A DNA stretch of 46,629 nucleotides from JAQTRU01 sp041645555 (GCA_041645555.1 JBAZPX010000007.1:1-46629), one strand, 5' to 3'; shown: positions 40,294 through 46,629, counted from the first letter of the stretch. Notes: generated by a model from the letters alone, not told the origin. Translations and numbers: made by a program.

Positions 40294-40366
40294 GCGGTTG
40301 AAAGGGACAGTCTTGAAAACTGTTGAGCCTTAACGGGTTCCCAGGGTTCGAATCCCTGCCCTTCCG
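40280..40366 (+). tRNA. tRNA-Ser (anticodon TGA)
   Basis: Acceptor GGAAGGG/CCCTTCC, G discriminator, anticodon arm ACAGT-CTTGAAA-ACTGT, long variable arm and T-arm AGGG-TTCGAAT-CCCT are intact. It is followed by CAC, not CCA, whereas the duplicated 3' end at 41744 has CCA. The 5' end overlaps the upstream GIY-YIG gene. Confidence 0.93.
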
Positions 40367-40407
40367 CACAAAATAAAAAAAGAACGCTTTAGATGCGCTC
40401 TTTTTTT
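40357..40407. repeat. tRNA 3' end plus terminator, left copy (attachment-site-like)
   Basis: TGCCCTTCCGC followed by AATAAAAAAAGAACG and a CGCTCTTTTTTT end closely matches 41744-41790. The AAAGAACGC...GCGCTCTTT hairpin also serves as terminator for the tRNA and, on the other strand, for the HEPN gene. Confidence 0.7.
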
Positions 40408-40423
40408 GTATTTATTATGAAAA

Positions 40424-41656
40424 CTATTCGTCCCACCTGCTTTTGTTTGATATGTTGGTGCCCATCCATGGGTAATTATGGGCATTCGTAATAAAATTGT
40501 TGATTGAATCAAAATATCCCCAAAATTCTGGCGGGTCATTTGGTTGAACATTTGTTAATAATTTATCATCATTCATTTCCCAATATTTAGAATCATTAGT
40601 GCCTTTCTTCTGACTAGCGAACTTCTTTTGGCTAGCGAACACTTGATCACCATGGACAAATTCTCCTTTTGCGTTGTGATCTTTTATTACCATATTTGTC
40701 TCAGTAGATAATTGTCTTACAATTTTATAGAAATCGTAGTATATTTTTTTGAATTCTAATTCAATCGCTTCACGTCTAAAGGTGAATTTTATTTGTTTGG
40801 AGTATGGAGTGCGAGAGGTTTTATTGTTAGTGCTAATTAACCCCGCCTCACCCGATGTATCTTCGGAAATAAATGTGACCGATTTAAGTATTCTTGATGA
40901 ATGATTAACTATATTTGAAGAATGGATGTTTGTCAATCCATAATATTTAAAATCTTCTCCCAAATCGTCAAAACTTAATATTTGACACCTATAGTCCATT
41001 TGAATTGTTATCCATTTTTGGTTTTTATCTTCTAAAATTTTAAATTCACAAAGATTTGTAAATTTCAGCTTAGTATAATTATTAAGTTCTGCGAATTTTT
41101 TATACCATTCAGTGTTTGTGTTTGACGGAACTGTTTTATAGCAAGTCAACATGTCTGAAATAAAATTATCAATTTTAATTAAAACATGTTTTGAGTTCTG
41201 TTTAATCAATTCAATATCATCTTCCTGTATCGGGCGGAAATGGGCGATGCTATTTCTGACATTGGCAATTTCTTTTAATTTATATTCCATAATTTGCTTC
41301 TCCCCGGGAAAATAATTTATAAAGACGCCCCAGTTTTGAACAATTAAATAAATTAATTCACTTAACATTAAATGCATTATAGGGCATGAAATATTATATC
41401 CTATATATCCGAGCTTACTGTCTCTCGAATTTCTTTCTTCTGCTATGCTTTTAATAGTTTCTCCTTTATCATATACATTTTGGTTTATCCAATCATTTTT
41501 AAATTCTGACTTCAAAACCGAGTAAACAAAAATTCTCATAGCATTTTCTATTCTAAACAATATAACCAATGCCTCATAATAATGTATAAAAAGCCAATTA
41601 TTTGGTATTGTATATGAATTATCACCAGACGATTTTGCCTTTTTCCAATTTAGCAT
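40424..41656 (-). CDS. HEPN-domain protein (Swt1-like), possible RNase
   Basis: The 410-residue protein begins with a helical domain whose segment EIANVRNSIAHFRPI holds R134-N135-x3-H139, the R-x4-6-H catalytic motif of HEPN RNases. The preceding helices (IHYYEALVILFRIENAMRIFVY and MHLMLSELIYLIV) fit the Swt1-like HEPN group. The remaining 260 residues are not recognised and include long polar stretches. HEPN proteins often act in defence or toxin systems, cutting RNA. No antitoxin partner is visible. The gene is AT-richer than its neighbours and bracketed by a duplicated tRNA-Ser 3' end plus terminator, suggesting acquisition by site-specific insertion. Confidence 0.7.
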   Translation of the reverse strand: MLNWKKAKSSGDNSYTIPNNWLFIHYYEALVILFRIENAMRIFVYSVLKSEFKNDWINQNVYDKGETIKSIAEERNSRDSKLGYIGYNISCPIMHLMLSELIYLIVQNWGVFINYFPGEKQIMEYKLKEIANVRNSIAHFRPIQEDDIELIKQNSKHVLIKIDNFISDMLTCYKTVPSNTNTEWYKKFAELNNYTKLKFTNLCEFKILEDKNQKWITIQMDYRCQILSFDDLGEDFKYYGLTNIHSSNIVNHSSRILKSVTFISEDTSGEAGLISTNNKTSRTPYSKQIKFTFRREAIELEFKKIYYDFYKIVRQLSTETNMVIKDHNAKGEFVHGDQVFASQKKFASQKKGTNDSKYWEMNDDKLLTNVQPNDPPEFWGYFDSINNFITNAHNYPWMGTNISNKSRWDE

Positions 41657-41743
41657 AAGTGTGTGTTAGTAGGTTATTAATTACATTTTAGCCTATATTC
41701 TATATTTAGCAAGTTTTTACGTGGATTTCGACATTTCCAACAT

Positions 41744-41790
41744 TGCCCTTCCGCCAATAAAAAAAAGAACGTATTTACTACGCTCTTTTT
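41744..41790. repeat. tRNA 3' end plus terminator, right copy (attachment-site-like)
   Basis: TGCCCTTCCGCCAATAAAAA is the tRNA-Ser(TGA) 3' end with CCA, followed by AAAAGAACG and ACGCTCTTTTT. It has no tRNA body. It also forms the terminator of the minus-strand ZIP gene. Confidence 0.75.
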
Positions 41791-41801
41791 AAATAGAAAA
41801 T

Positions 41802-42554
41802 TTATTCAAATAAAAATTTTAGCCCAAACATAATACCGAGGCCGAGAAGAATGGATAATAGCTGGCTTAAAGATTGCCAGAAGCGTGATTCTTTTTTAAG
41901 CTCCGGAATTAAGTCAGCCGTGGCAATATAGATAAATCCGCCGGCGGTAAAAGGGATAATAAAAGCGGAAAAATTTTCTGTTTGCGGACCGACCAGTAAA
42001 GCAATTAAAGCGCCGAAAACAGCTAAGAGAGCGGAGCAAAAATTAAAAAGCAAAGCTTTGGCCCTAGAGTAGCCGGCATGGATTAAGACGCCAAAATCGC
42101 CGATTTCCTGCGGGATTTCATGGGCGACAATTGCCAAAGTCGTCGCCAGACCAAGGGGCGGGTTAATTAAAAATGAGCCGGCAATAACCAGGCCGTCAAT
42201 AAAATTATGCAGGCCGTCGCCGATTAGATTCATCGGGCCTAGATGATGAGGATGCTCGATTGAGGTCGGGATATGGCAATGCCGCCAGCAGACTATTTTT
42301 TCTAAGATGAAAAAAACAATAATACCGCCTAAAACCCAAAGCCAGACCGAGGGGCTATAATCTTTTTCTTTTACCATTTCGGGGAGAAGATGGATAAAAC
42401 TGTCGCCCAGCAAGGTGCCGGCGGAAAGGCTTACAAAAAATATGGTAATCTTTTTTAATTTCTCCGGATTTAAAGCCAAAGACAGCGCTCCGATAAAAGA
42501 AAGAAGGGAAACGATTATAACGCTTAAAAATGTATAAAGATAGATTGTTGTCAT
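41802..42554 (-). CDS. ZIP-family metal transporter
   Basis: The 250-residue membrane protein has eight predicted helices. GDSFIHLLPE is the usual second-helix motif, HNFIDGLVIAGSF is the metal-binding fourth helix and HEIPQEIGDFGVLIHAG the fifth, with His, Asp and Glu residues for zinc or related divalent metals. A histidine-rich loop CWRHCHIPTSIEHPHH lies between helices 3 and 4. It starts 3 bases after the stop of comF, so the two genes are probably co-transcribed. Zinc import is the common role of bacterial members. Confidence 0.92.
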   Translation of the reverse strand: MTTIYLYTFLSVIIVSLLSFIGALSLALNPEKLKKITIFFVSLSAGTLLGDSFIHLLPEMVKEKDYSPSVWLWVLGGIIVFFILEKIVCWRHCHIPTSIEHPHHLGPMNLIGDGLHNFIDGLVIAGSFLINPPLGLATTLAIVAHEIPQEIGDFGVLIHAGYSRAKALLFNFCSALLAVFGALIALLVGPQTENFSAFIIPFTAGGFIYIATADLIPELKKESRFWQSLSQLLSILLGLGIMFGLKFLFE

Positions 42555-42557
42555 AAT

Positions 42558-43358
42558 TTACCCTTTAGCCGCGACTAAGCCCCAAACCTCGCTCGCTCCG
42601 GCTTGTTTTAATATTTTAGCACATTCCTCCAGGGTAGAGCCAGTAGTAACCACATCGTCCACTAAAATAACGTGCCTATTGATTAAATTATTTTCTTGCC
42701 AGGCAAAGCACTCTCTAATATTTTGCCTTCTTTTTTCTTCGCTTAATTTAGCTTGCGGCGGCCTATGTTTTAAGCGAATTAAGCCGGTTGATAGCTCTAG
42801 ATTAAAATGGATGGCCACGGTAGAGGCAATGGCTTTGGTCTGATTAAAGCCGCGCCAGCGCTCTCTTTTCGGATGGAGAGGTACAGGAATTAACAGGCAG
42901 TTTTTAAAATCAAAAATAATTTCCGGCGTGTTTTTAATTTTTTCTATTTTCTCTTGGCTGATTTGTCCGCCCAAATCAGTTTGGCTGATTAAGCCCTTGT
43001 TTATTAAGTTGCGTAAAAAAAGAATTAGAAACTCTCCTAAAATTTCGGCTAAGTCTTTGGCAAAATGATATTTTAAATTTTTGATTAAAGAAGCGATTAT
43101 TTTATTTTCATAATTACCGGCGATCCAAACGCCGTCTAAAGCATAAGCCGGCGCGCAGTTTTGGCAAAATTGGCCGAATTCATTAGGTTTTTTGCAATTT
43201 AAACAATATTGCTCGGATTGAAGCGGCAGTTGGCGGAAACATTTTTTACAAAGCCAAACGCCTTCTTGCCCGCAGCCCAAGCATTCAATCGGGAAAATTA
43301 AATCTAAAATAAAATCACGCGAAGATAAGACGTGATTTAAAAAACGTTTTTTATCCAT
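42558..43358 (-). CDS. comF: ComF-family phosphoribosyltransferase-like protein
   Basis: The 266-residue protein has the ComF layout. A zinc-finger-like N-terminus has paired cysteines (CLGCGQEGVWLCKKC, CLNCKKP, CQNC). A middle region contains LLIPVPLHPKRERWRGFNQ, and the PRPP-binding loop is VILVDDVVTTGSTLEE. ComF is needed for DNA uptake in competent bacteria, where it is thought to help single-stranded DNA pass the membrane. RadA (31.3 kb) also works on incoming DNA. Other competence genes are not in the window. Confidence 0.93.
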   Translation of the reverse strand: MDKKRFLNHVLSSRDFILDLIFPIECLGCGQEGVWLCKKCFRQLPLQSEQYCLNCKKPNEFGQFCQNCAPAYALDGVWIAGNYENKIIASLIKNLKYHFAKDLAEILGEFLILFLRNLINKGLISQTDLGGQISQEKIEKIKNTPEIIFDFKNCLLIPVPLHPKRERWRGFNQTKAIASTVAIHFNLELSTGLIRLKHRPPQAKLSEEKRRQNIRECFAWQENNLINRHVILVDDVVTTGSTLEECAKILKQAGASEVWGLVAAKG

Positions 43359-43373
43359 AGCCCCAACTTTTTA

Positions 43374-43494
43374 TTTGTCATTCCGACGACCAGCGGGAGG
43401 AGGAATCCCTTTAACGCGGTAATTAGTGCGTTCGTGCTATTTATAATCTTTAAGGGATTTCTCACTTCGCTACGCTCCGTTCGAGATGACAAAA
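43374..43494. repeat. 120-bp GTCATTCC element, copy 1
   Basis: Ends TTTGTCATTC and GAGATGACAAA are inverted. CGACGACCAGCGGGAGGAGG and AATCCCTTTAA occur near the left end; TTAAGGGATTTCTCAC near the right. It abuts the stop codon of the GIY-YIG gene. Confidence 0.85.
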
Positions 43495-43791
43495 TTAAAA
43501 AAGTTCTTTATATAAATCATTCCAATGGGGGTTGATTGATTTAATCAAATCCTGCTTCTTTTCCCGCCTCCATTTTTTTATTTCTTTTTCTCTGCCAAGG
43601 GCGGCATGAACATCATTATAATGCTCGTAATAAACAAATTTATCGCAAGAATATTTTTCCGTAAATCCTTTTATTTTACCTTCTTTGTGCTCCAATACTC
43701 GCCTTAGTAAGTTGTTGGTTATTCCCATGTAAAGTGTTCCACTTCCGCTCGCCATTATATAAACATAAAAGTTGTATTCTCTTTTTGCCAT
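43495..43791 (-). CDS. GIY-YIG endonuclease-like protein
   Basis: The 98-residue protein matches the small single-domain GIY-YIG family: YNFYVYIMASGSGTLYMGITNNLLRRVLEH, then YYEHYNDVHAALGREKEIKKWRREKK with the catalytic Glu in a basic setting. It carries Y-M-G in place of Y-I-G, a common variant. Two copies of a 120-bp palindromic element lie on its two sides in the same orientation, which would allow excision by recombination. The 43772-43981 plus-strand frame is only a shadow of the repeat. Confidence 0.9.
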   Translation of the reverse strand: MAKREYNFYVYIMASGSGTLYMGITNNLLRRVLEHKEGKIKGFTEKYSCDKFVYYEHYNDVHAALGREKEIKKWRREKKQDLIKSINPHWNDLYKELF

Positions 43792-43818
43792 TCTTGTTTT
43801 TATTTATAGTCCCTTCCG

Positions 43819-43945
43819 TTTTGTCATTCCGACGACCAGCGGGAGGAGGAATCCCTTAAACGTGGCGATACAATGTTTGTGCCATTTTAGAACTCTAAGG
43901 GATTTCTCACCCGTCGCTTGCGAGCGACGGATTCGAAATGACAAA
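43819..43945. repeat. 120-bp GTCATTCC element, copy 2
   Basis: It is the same element as at 43374 in the same orientation, beginning TTTGTCATTCCGACGACC and ending GAAATGACAAA. The middle is diverged and contains a CCGTCGCTTGCGAGCGACGG palindrome. Confidence 0.85.
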
Positions 43946-43951
43946 GTGGGA

Positions 43952-44311
43952 TTAAGCTGCTCTATTATTTTTCAAAAGTAAAAACACCAGTCCGGCTAAA
44001 ACTAAGAGTCCCAGAATAACCAAAATAATAGTTTTCCACTTTTTTTCTTCCGGGGTCATAGTTCCCCAGCATTGCCGGTTTTCTTTCCACTTTTTTTTAT
44101 TAACCAAACCGACTATGGTAAATACTAGGCCCATAATGGAAAGGGTGTAATTTTTTAAAGGAATTCCAAGGATGAGCCAAATTATGCCCATAATGAAAAA
44201 GGCGTAATAATCCGGTGGTCTTTTAATACCTTTTTTAAGCATTATCGCTAGAATCAGGAATAGGACTAAAAGAATAGCGACAGAAATTAAAAGCCAAGGC
44301 GTTGTTCCCAT
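43952..44311 (-). CDS. Small hypothetical membrane protein
   Basis: The 119-residue protein has four predicted membrane helices (about 5-24, 35-50, 53-69 and 94-114) with a polar loop KKKWKENRQCWGTMTPEEKKWK before the last. I do not recognise a specific family. Its stop is 7 bases from the repeat element. It is read away from the DNPH1-like gene. Confidence 0.65.
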   Translation of the reverse strand: MGTTPWLLISVAILLVLFLILAIMLKKGIKRPPDYYAFFIMGIIWLILGIPLKNYTLSIMGLVFTIVGLVNKKKWKENRQCWGTMTPEEKKWKTIILVILGLLVLAGLVFLLLKNNRAA

Positions 44312-44391
44312 AGAGTTTATGTTAATTTATTATTTCGTCTAACGTAGCCGTATATTCGGTGTTGTGTGCTGTTGTACTTTTAAATTTTTGA

Positions 44392-44420
44392 TTGACAATA
44401 AAGTACATCTTTGTTATGTT
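44392..44420 (+). promoter_or_regulatory. Sigma-70-type promoter for the DNPH1-like gene
   Basis: TTGACA (44392-44397) and TATGTT (44415-44420) are 17 bases apart. A strong ribosome-binding site, GGAGGG at 44462-44467, then precedes the ATG at 44476. Both signals are stronger than for most genes here. Confidence 0.65.
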
Positions 44421-44475
44421 AATAGGTTCGATATAAAATTGGGATAGTAACCTATACACTAGGAGGGTCTAAACG

Positions 44476-44940
44476 ATGGAGAAAAAAGTGGTGTTTTTCG
44501 GTTGTTCCATGAGAGGAGGTTATGGAGTAGTGAGCCAGGAGGATTTGGCCAAATTGCCTGATGTCATCGAAAAACTTGGTTATAAACTGGCTTCCAGGCA
44601 TCAAACGCAGGTGGGAATTGTCGCGAAAGAAAACGAGCAAACACCGCCGTATATCCATGATCGGGATTATTGCTGGTTGAAAGGCGCTGATGTCGGAGTG
44701 TTTGAGATTAGCAACCCCAGTTTGGGCGCTGGCGCAGAGATCGCGGATATGATCCACGAAGGGAAGCCGGTATTATGCCTATTCAAGGGTGATGAGAAAG
44801 CTGTTTCCGCTTATATTCGAGGCATGCAAGGTTCGGAATTTGTGAAAACATCTTTCGAATGCCACGCATATGTCACCCTGGATGACGCAAAAACTATCAT
44901 AGACCGATTCATGTCGGACAACATCGCCTACTTGAGGTAA
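44476..44940 (+). CDS. Nucleoside 2-deoxyribosyltransferase-like / DNPH1-like hydrolase
   Basis: The 154-residue protein has the short Rossmann-like fold of this group: VVFFGCSMRGG (5-15), DVGVFEISNPSLGAGAEIADMIHEGKPVLCLF (72-103) with two Glu (77 and 88) in the usual catalytic region. DNPH1/RCL enzymes split 2'-deoxynucleoside 5'-monophosphates; relatives transfer deoxyribose between bases. The start is fixed by GGAGGG 8 bases upstream. It has its own promoter and terminator, unlike its neighbours, and different codon use (more balanced third positions), so recent acquisition is plausible. Exact reaction not certain. Confidence 0.75.
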   Translation: MEKKVVFFGCSMRGGYGVVSQEDLAKLPDVIEKLGYKLASRHQTQVGIVAKENEQTPPYIHDRDYCWLKGADVGVFEISNPSLGAGAEIADMIHEGKPVLCLFKGDEKAVSAYIRGMQGSEFVKTSFECHAYVTLDDAKTIIDRFMSDNIAYLR

Positions 44941-44962
44941 AACTTGAGTAGGCTATTTTTTT
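44926..44962 (+). terminator. Terminator overlapping the end of the DNPH1-like gene
   Basis: GCCTACT (44926-44932) pairs with AGTAGGC (44947-44953), followed by TATTTTTTT. The left arm is inside the coding sequence. Confidence 0.8.
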
Positions 44963-44989
44963 AGAAGTAAAATTTAAAAGTGCAATTAT

Positions 44990-45076
44990 ACATAACGTAC
45001 CGCGATATCCGACGTTTCAATAAAGTGAAACGAATTGAAATGTGGCTTTAGCCCTTGCGGATATCGCTTGTTAGCT
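44990..45076. other. attC-like imperfect hairpin
   Basis: ACATAAC and GTTAGCT at the ends are partly complementary (TAAC with GTTA). Inside them GCGATATCCG (45002-45011) pairs perfectly with CGGATATCGC (45058-45067), and the loop holds GTTTCA-ATAAAG-TGAAAC. This layout resembles an integron attC site, but the end boxes deviate from the consensus and no integrase gene is in view. Confidence 0.35.
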
Positions 45077-45670
45077 GATGTGCCTGACAATTTTAGCCTT
45101 TTGAAGTCACCATTTTTCGATATTCCTCCGAACTCATGATTTTACGCATGTCAATTATTTTTTCAGTAAATTCAATGCCATTTAAATGATCATATTCATG
45201 CTGAATTACACGACCAAGCATGCCGCCCGCATTGAGTCTAAATTTGTTGCCGTTTTTATCGCATGCCTCGATAACTATTTTTTCAGGACGACGGACGGGG
45301 GCGAAAAGCTTAGCGTAGGCAACACTACCACAGCCTTCATAAATCACAACCTGCTTCTTGGATGACCATACGATTTCAGGGTTGATATATACACGAAGTT
45401 TATCTGTCGGTAAATTACGATATTTAGTTTTGCGAACCTCAGTTACAAATATTCTAAGCTTTTCGCCTATCTGTGAAGACGCCATGCCAATCAAATCGTG
45501 ATGTCGCACTGAATCAACCAAATTGGTTATCACTCTTTGTGTTTCGATATCACCAATTCTGGCAACAAATTTAGACGGACGGTTTAATATCGGATTACCT
45601 ATTTGTATTATATCTTCTATAATCATAGCATTTAAATTTATTGAAAAAAATTGTCAGGCATTTCAGCTAA
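45071..45670. repeat. 24-bp inverted repeats bracketing the deformylase gene
   Basis: Left arm 45071-45094 begins TTAGCTGATGTGCCTGAC; right arm 45647-45670 ends GTCAGGCATTTCAGCTAA. They match as reverse complements at 22 of 24 positions. The left arm overlaps the stop codon of the minus-strand gene. Confidence 0.8.
45093..45626 (-). CDS. def: Peptide deformylase-like protein (divergent)
   Basis: Peptide deformylase removes the N-terminal formyl group from new proteins, using a bound metal. The 177-residue protein keeps the three motifs in variant form: GMASSQIG (47-54; usual GxAAxQxG), EGCGS (97-101; usual EGCLS) and QHEYDHLNG (142-150). Metal ligands Cys99, His143 and His147 and catalytic Glu144 are all present. 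The Ser and Gly changes mark it as a divergent member, perhaps an accessory or resistance-type copy. It is bracketed by 24-bp inverted repeats, again suggesting a cassette. Whether it is the only deformylase cannot be seen here. Confidence 0.82.
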   Translation of the reverse strand: MIIEDIIQIGNPILNRPSKFVARIGDIETQRVITNLVDSVRHHDLIGMASSQIGEKLRIFVTEVRKTKYRNLPTDKLRVYINPEIVWSSKKQVVIYEGCGSVAYAKLFAPVRRPEKIVIEACDKNGNKFRLNAGGMLGRVIQHEYDHLNGIEFTEKIIDMRKIMSSEEYRKMVTSKG

Positions 45671-45900
45671 TGCGCGTCGGCTATGCGAAGTTTTCTGGAG
45701 GCAAATCCAAAAGGGTTTGCTGACAGAAAATTTAGCGAAGCGGCGCATAGCCGGCTGTTCCGCGAAGTCGCGAGCTTGCGAGCGACGAAGCGAACGGCCG
45801 GGGACCGACGCGCATTCCGCAAAAAAGAGCGAGCGAAGTCCCGAAGCGAAGCGGAGAGACAAGCGAGCGATTTTGCGGAACTCGTTATTATGCGAACTCG
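45669..45900. repeat. Nested palindromes
   Basis: AATGCGCGTCGG near 45669 pairs perfectly with CCGACGCGCATT near 45804. Inside them lie CTATGCG/CGCATAG and TTTTCTG-GGCAAATCC against GGGTTTGC-CAGAAAA. A further TTCCGCAAAA/TTTTGCGGAA pair follows. The frames across this region on both strands are repeat shadows. No gene is supported. Confidence 0.75.
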
Positions 45901-45924
45901 TTTGTCTTGCCCCATAAAAATTCA

Positions 45925-45965
45925 GGGGAGGCAAGAGCTTGGCTGCCTCCCCCGGGGTCTTTTTT
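45925..45965. terminator. Bidirectional terminator
   Basis: GGGGAGGCA pairs perfectly with TGCCTCCCC around a 10-base loop. TCTTTTTT follows on the plus strand and TGAATTTTTA on the minus strand, where it ends the 42-residue gene. Confidence 0.75.
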
Positions 45966-46092
45966 AATCGCCGAAAGTGCCGGAATCATTACATACTGCA
46001 TAGGGGCGGGGAACTGGGCAAATGGCGCAGGTATCATTCCCGGCATGGTTGCATGGGCCTGGGCTTTGTTCAGCCCGGTCTTCGTCTTTCAT
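45964..46092 (-). CDS. 42-residue Cys-containing peptide
   Basis: A perfect AGGAGG lies 5 bases before the ATG at 46092. The product begins MKDEDRAEQSPGPCNHAGND and has four cysteines (14, 22, 25, 34), with C22-A-I-C25 forming a CxxC pair. There is no signal peptide or membrane helix. The stop is followed at once by a strong hairpin terminator. It is too short for family assignment. Metal binding or a small ribosomally made peptide are guesses. The signals make it more convincing than the overlapping longer plus-strand frames. Confidence 0.6.
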   Translation of the reverse strand: MKDEDRAEQSPGPCNHAGNDTCAICPVPRPYAVCNDSGTFGD

Positions 46093-46108
46093 GGTTTCCT
46101 CCTGTCGT

Positions 46109-46629
46109 TTATTTTAAATTGATTTTATTGATTCTTTGTGTGGTTTTGTCAGTAAAATAAAGATTGCGGCCGTCCTCTGATATGATTAAGTCTGACATAT
46201 TATAGTCGCCGTCAGGAATGGCAACTAATTTTTTTAAGCCGGTGGCCATGTCAATCTGGTACAAGCGGTCCGGAGTATTCTCCGCCAGTTCCGGGAAAAG
46301 GCCCGCGCCGGTTTCTAAGTCGCGGGGCACGGCGCAATAAAGGTCGGTATCAGAAGCGAAAGTGCATTTATCCGCCCAGGTTTCTAGGCCCAAGCTCTTT
46401 CTTCCGGCTCCGATATTATCTCCCTGGGCCCCGACCAGCCAAAGCATGGGCTTTAAGTCATTGTTGGAGGAATAAACGCTATAGAGGAGCTGGTCTCCCT
46501 TGGGCGACCATTGGGGCTGGAAACCGCGGCCTTCAACAATCGTAGATTTAAAATTTTCCTGGTTTAAGCCGACGAAGAAAACTTCCTGGCGGTCAAAATC
46601 ATTTCCTTCCGTGTACATGGCGATAACCT
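46109..46629 (-). CDS. TolB-like / PD40 beta-propeller protein, C-terminal part (partial)
   Basis: The gene runs past the right edge of the window; only the C-terminal 170 or so residues are seen, and the apparent ATG at 46618 is probably internal. GRGFQPQWSPKGDQLLYSVYS is a typical WD40-like/PD40 blade motif (PxWSPDG), and LYQIDMATGLKKLV and LIISEDGRNLYFTD mark further blades. Such propellers occur in TolB-like and other envelope proteins in CPR genomes. Its stop lies 16 bases upstream of the 42-residue gene's start, which suggests one operon. Confidence 0.7.
   Translation of the reverse strand, partial: VIAMYTEGNDFDRQEVFFVGLNQENFKSTIVEGRGFQPQWSPKGDQLLYSVYSSNNDLKPMLWLVGAQGDNIGAGRKSLGLETWADKCTFASDTDLYCAVPRDLETGAGLFPELAENTPDRLYQIDMATGLKKLVAIPDGDYNMSDLIISEDGRNLYFTDKTTQRINKINLK

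Noticed and set aside
40330..40551. Minus-strand frame ending AGIRTLGTR
   Set aside because: Its end is the antisense of the tRNA-Ser gene, a well-known annotation artefact.
45638..45967. Several overlapping frames of 80-98 residues on both strands
   Set aside because: They are Arg/Ser-rich translations of nested palindromes with no family features. The small 45964-46092 gene has far better signals.

Overview
This 46.6-kb window looks like a chromosome segment of a Candidate Phyla Radiation bacterium (Patescibacteria, probably of the Parcubacteria group). This is inferred from family content and style, not from a marker tree. The pointers are the PrgI / TraC-like / VirB4 gene order, a giant secreted cysteine-rich protein beside a TrbL-like membrane protein, many GxxExxY, S23-type four-helix-bundle and GIY-YIG ORFs, compact gene spacing with few strong Shine-Dalgarno sites, and a genome full of short palindromic repeats. 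The standard stop codons TAA, TAG and TGA are all used.

Layout. 0.1-2.4 kb: an MFS transporter and rsmA. 2.6-17.4 kb: an envelope/secretion block with a membrane-anchored calcium-binding protein, a giant secreted Cys-rich protein of about 2,870 residues, an acidic repeat protein with a C-terminal membrane anchor, a TrbL/VirB6-like membrane protein and a helical unknown. 17.6-22.4 kb: an S23-type ORF, then a methyl-cycle block (adenosine-kinase-like PfkB protein, S-adenosylhomocysteine hydrolase, S-adenosylmethionine synthetase). 22.5-24.7 kb: a possible flavin block with an FAD-synthetase-like nucleotidyltransferase and an EamA transporter fused to a riboflavin-kinase domain, separated by a GIY-YIG cassette. 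24.9-31.2 kb: the second secretion block (unknown, PrgI, TraC-like, VirB4 ATPase, VirB8/NTF2-like, DsbA-like). 31.3-36.5 kb: DNA repair (radA, 3-methyladenine glycosylase, a frame-broken recG carrying inserts). 36.6-39.3 kb: an EamA transporter, tRNA-Arg genes and small membrane proteins. 39.4-41.8 kb: a tRNA-Ser region interleaved with GIY-YIG genes, plus a HEPN gene bracketed by a duplicated tRNA 3' end. 41.8-46.6 kb: ZIP transporter, ComF, GIY-YIG, a DNPH1-like hydrolase, a divergent peptide deformylase inside an inverted repeat, a 42-residue Cys-containing peptide, and the 3' end of a beta-propeller-like gene.

How the parts may work together. The two secretion blocks together encode a VirB4-powered type IV-like envelope system. 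The neighbouring DsbA-like oxidoreductase could form the many disulfides expected in the giant protein. The methyl-cycle genes would make AdoMet and clear adenosylhomocysteine and adenosine. The flavin genes would import riboflavin and convert it to FMN and FAD.

The most striking feature is a population of short inverted-repeat elements. Some are empty hairpins between genes, some sit in frame inside genes (rsmA, the DsbA-like gene, recG), some sit in tRNA loops, and several bracket an ORF for a small nuclease-like or S23-type protein. One GxxExxY ORF lies in frame inside recG between helicase motifs. These look like a shared class of small mobile cassettes related in concept to rRNA intervening sequences and Rickettsia palindromic elements.
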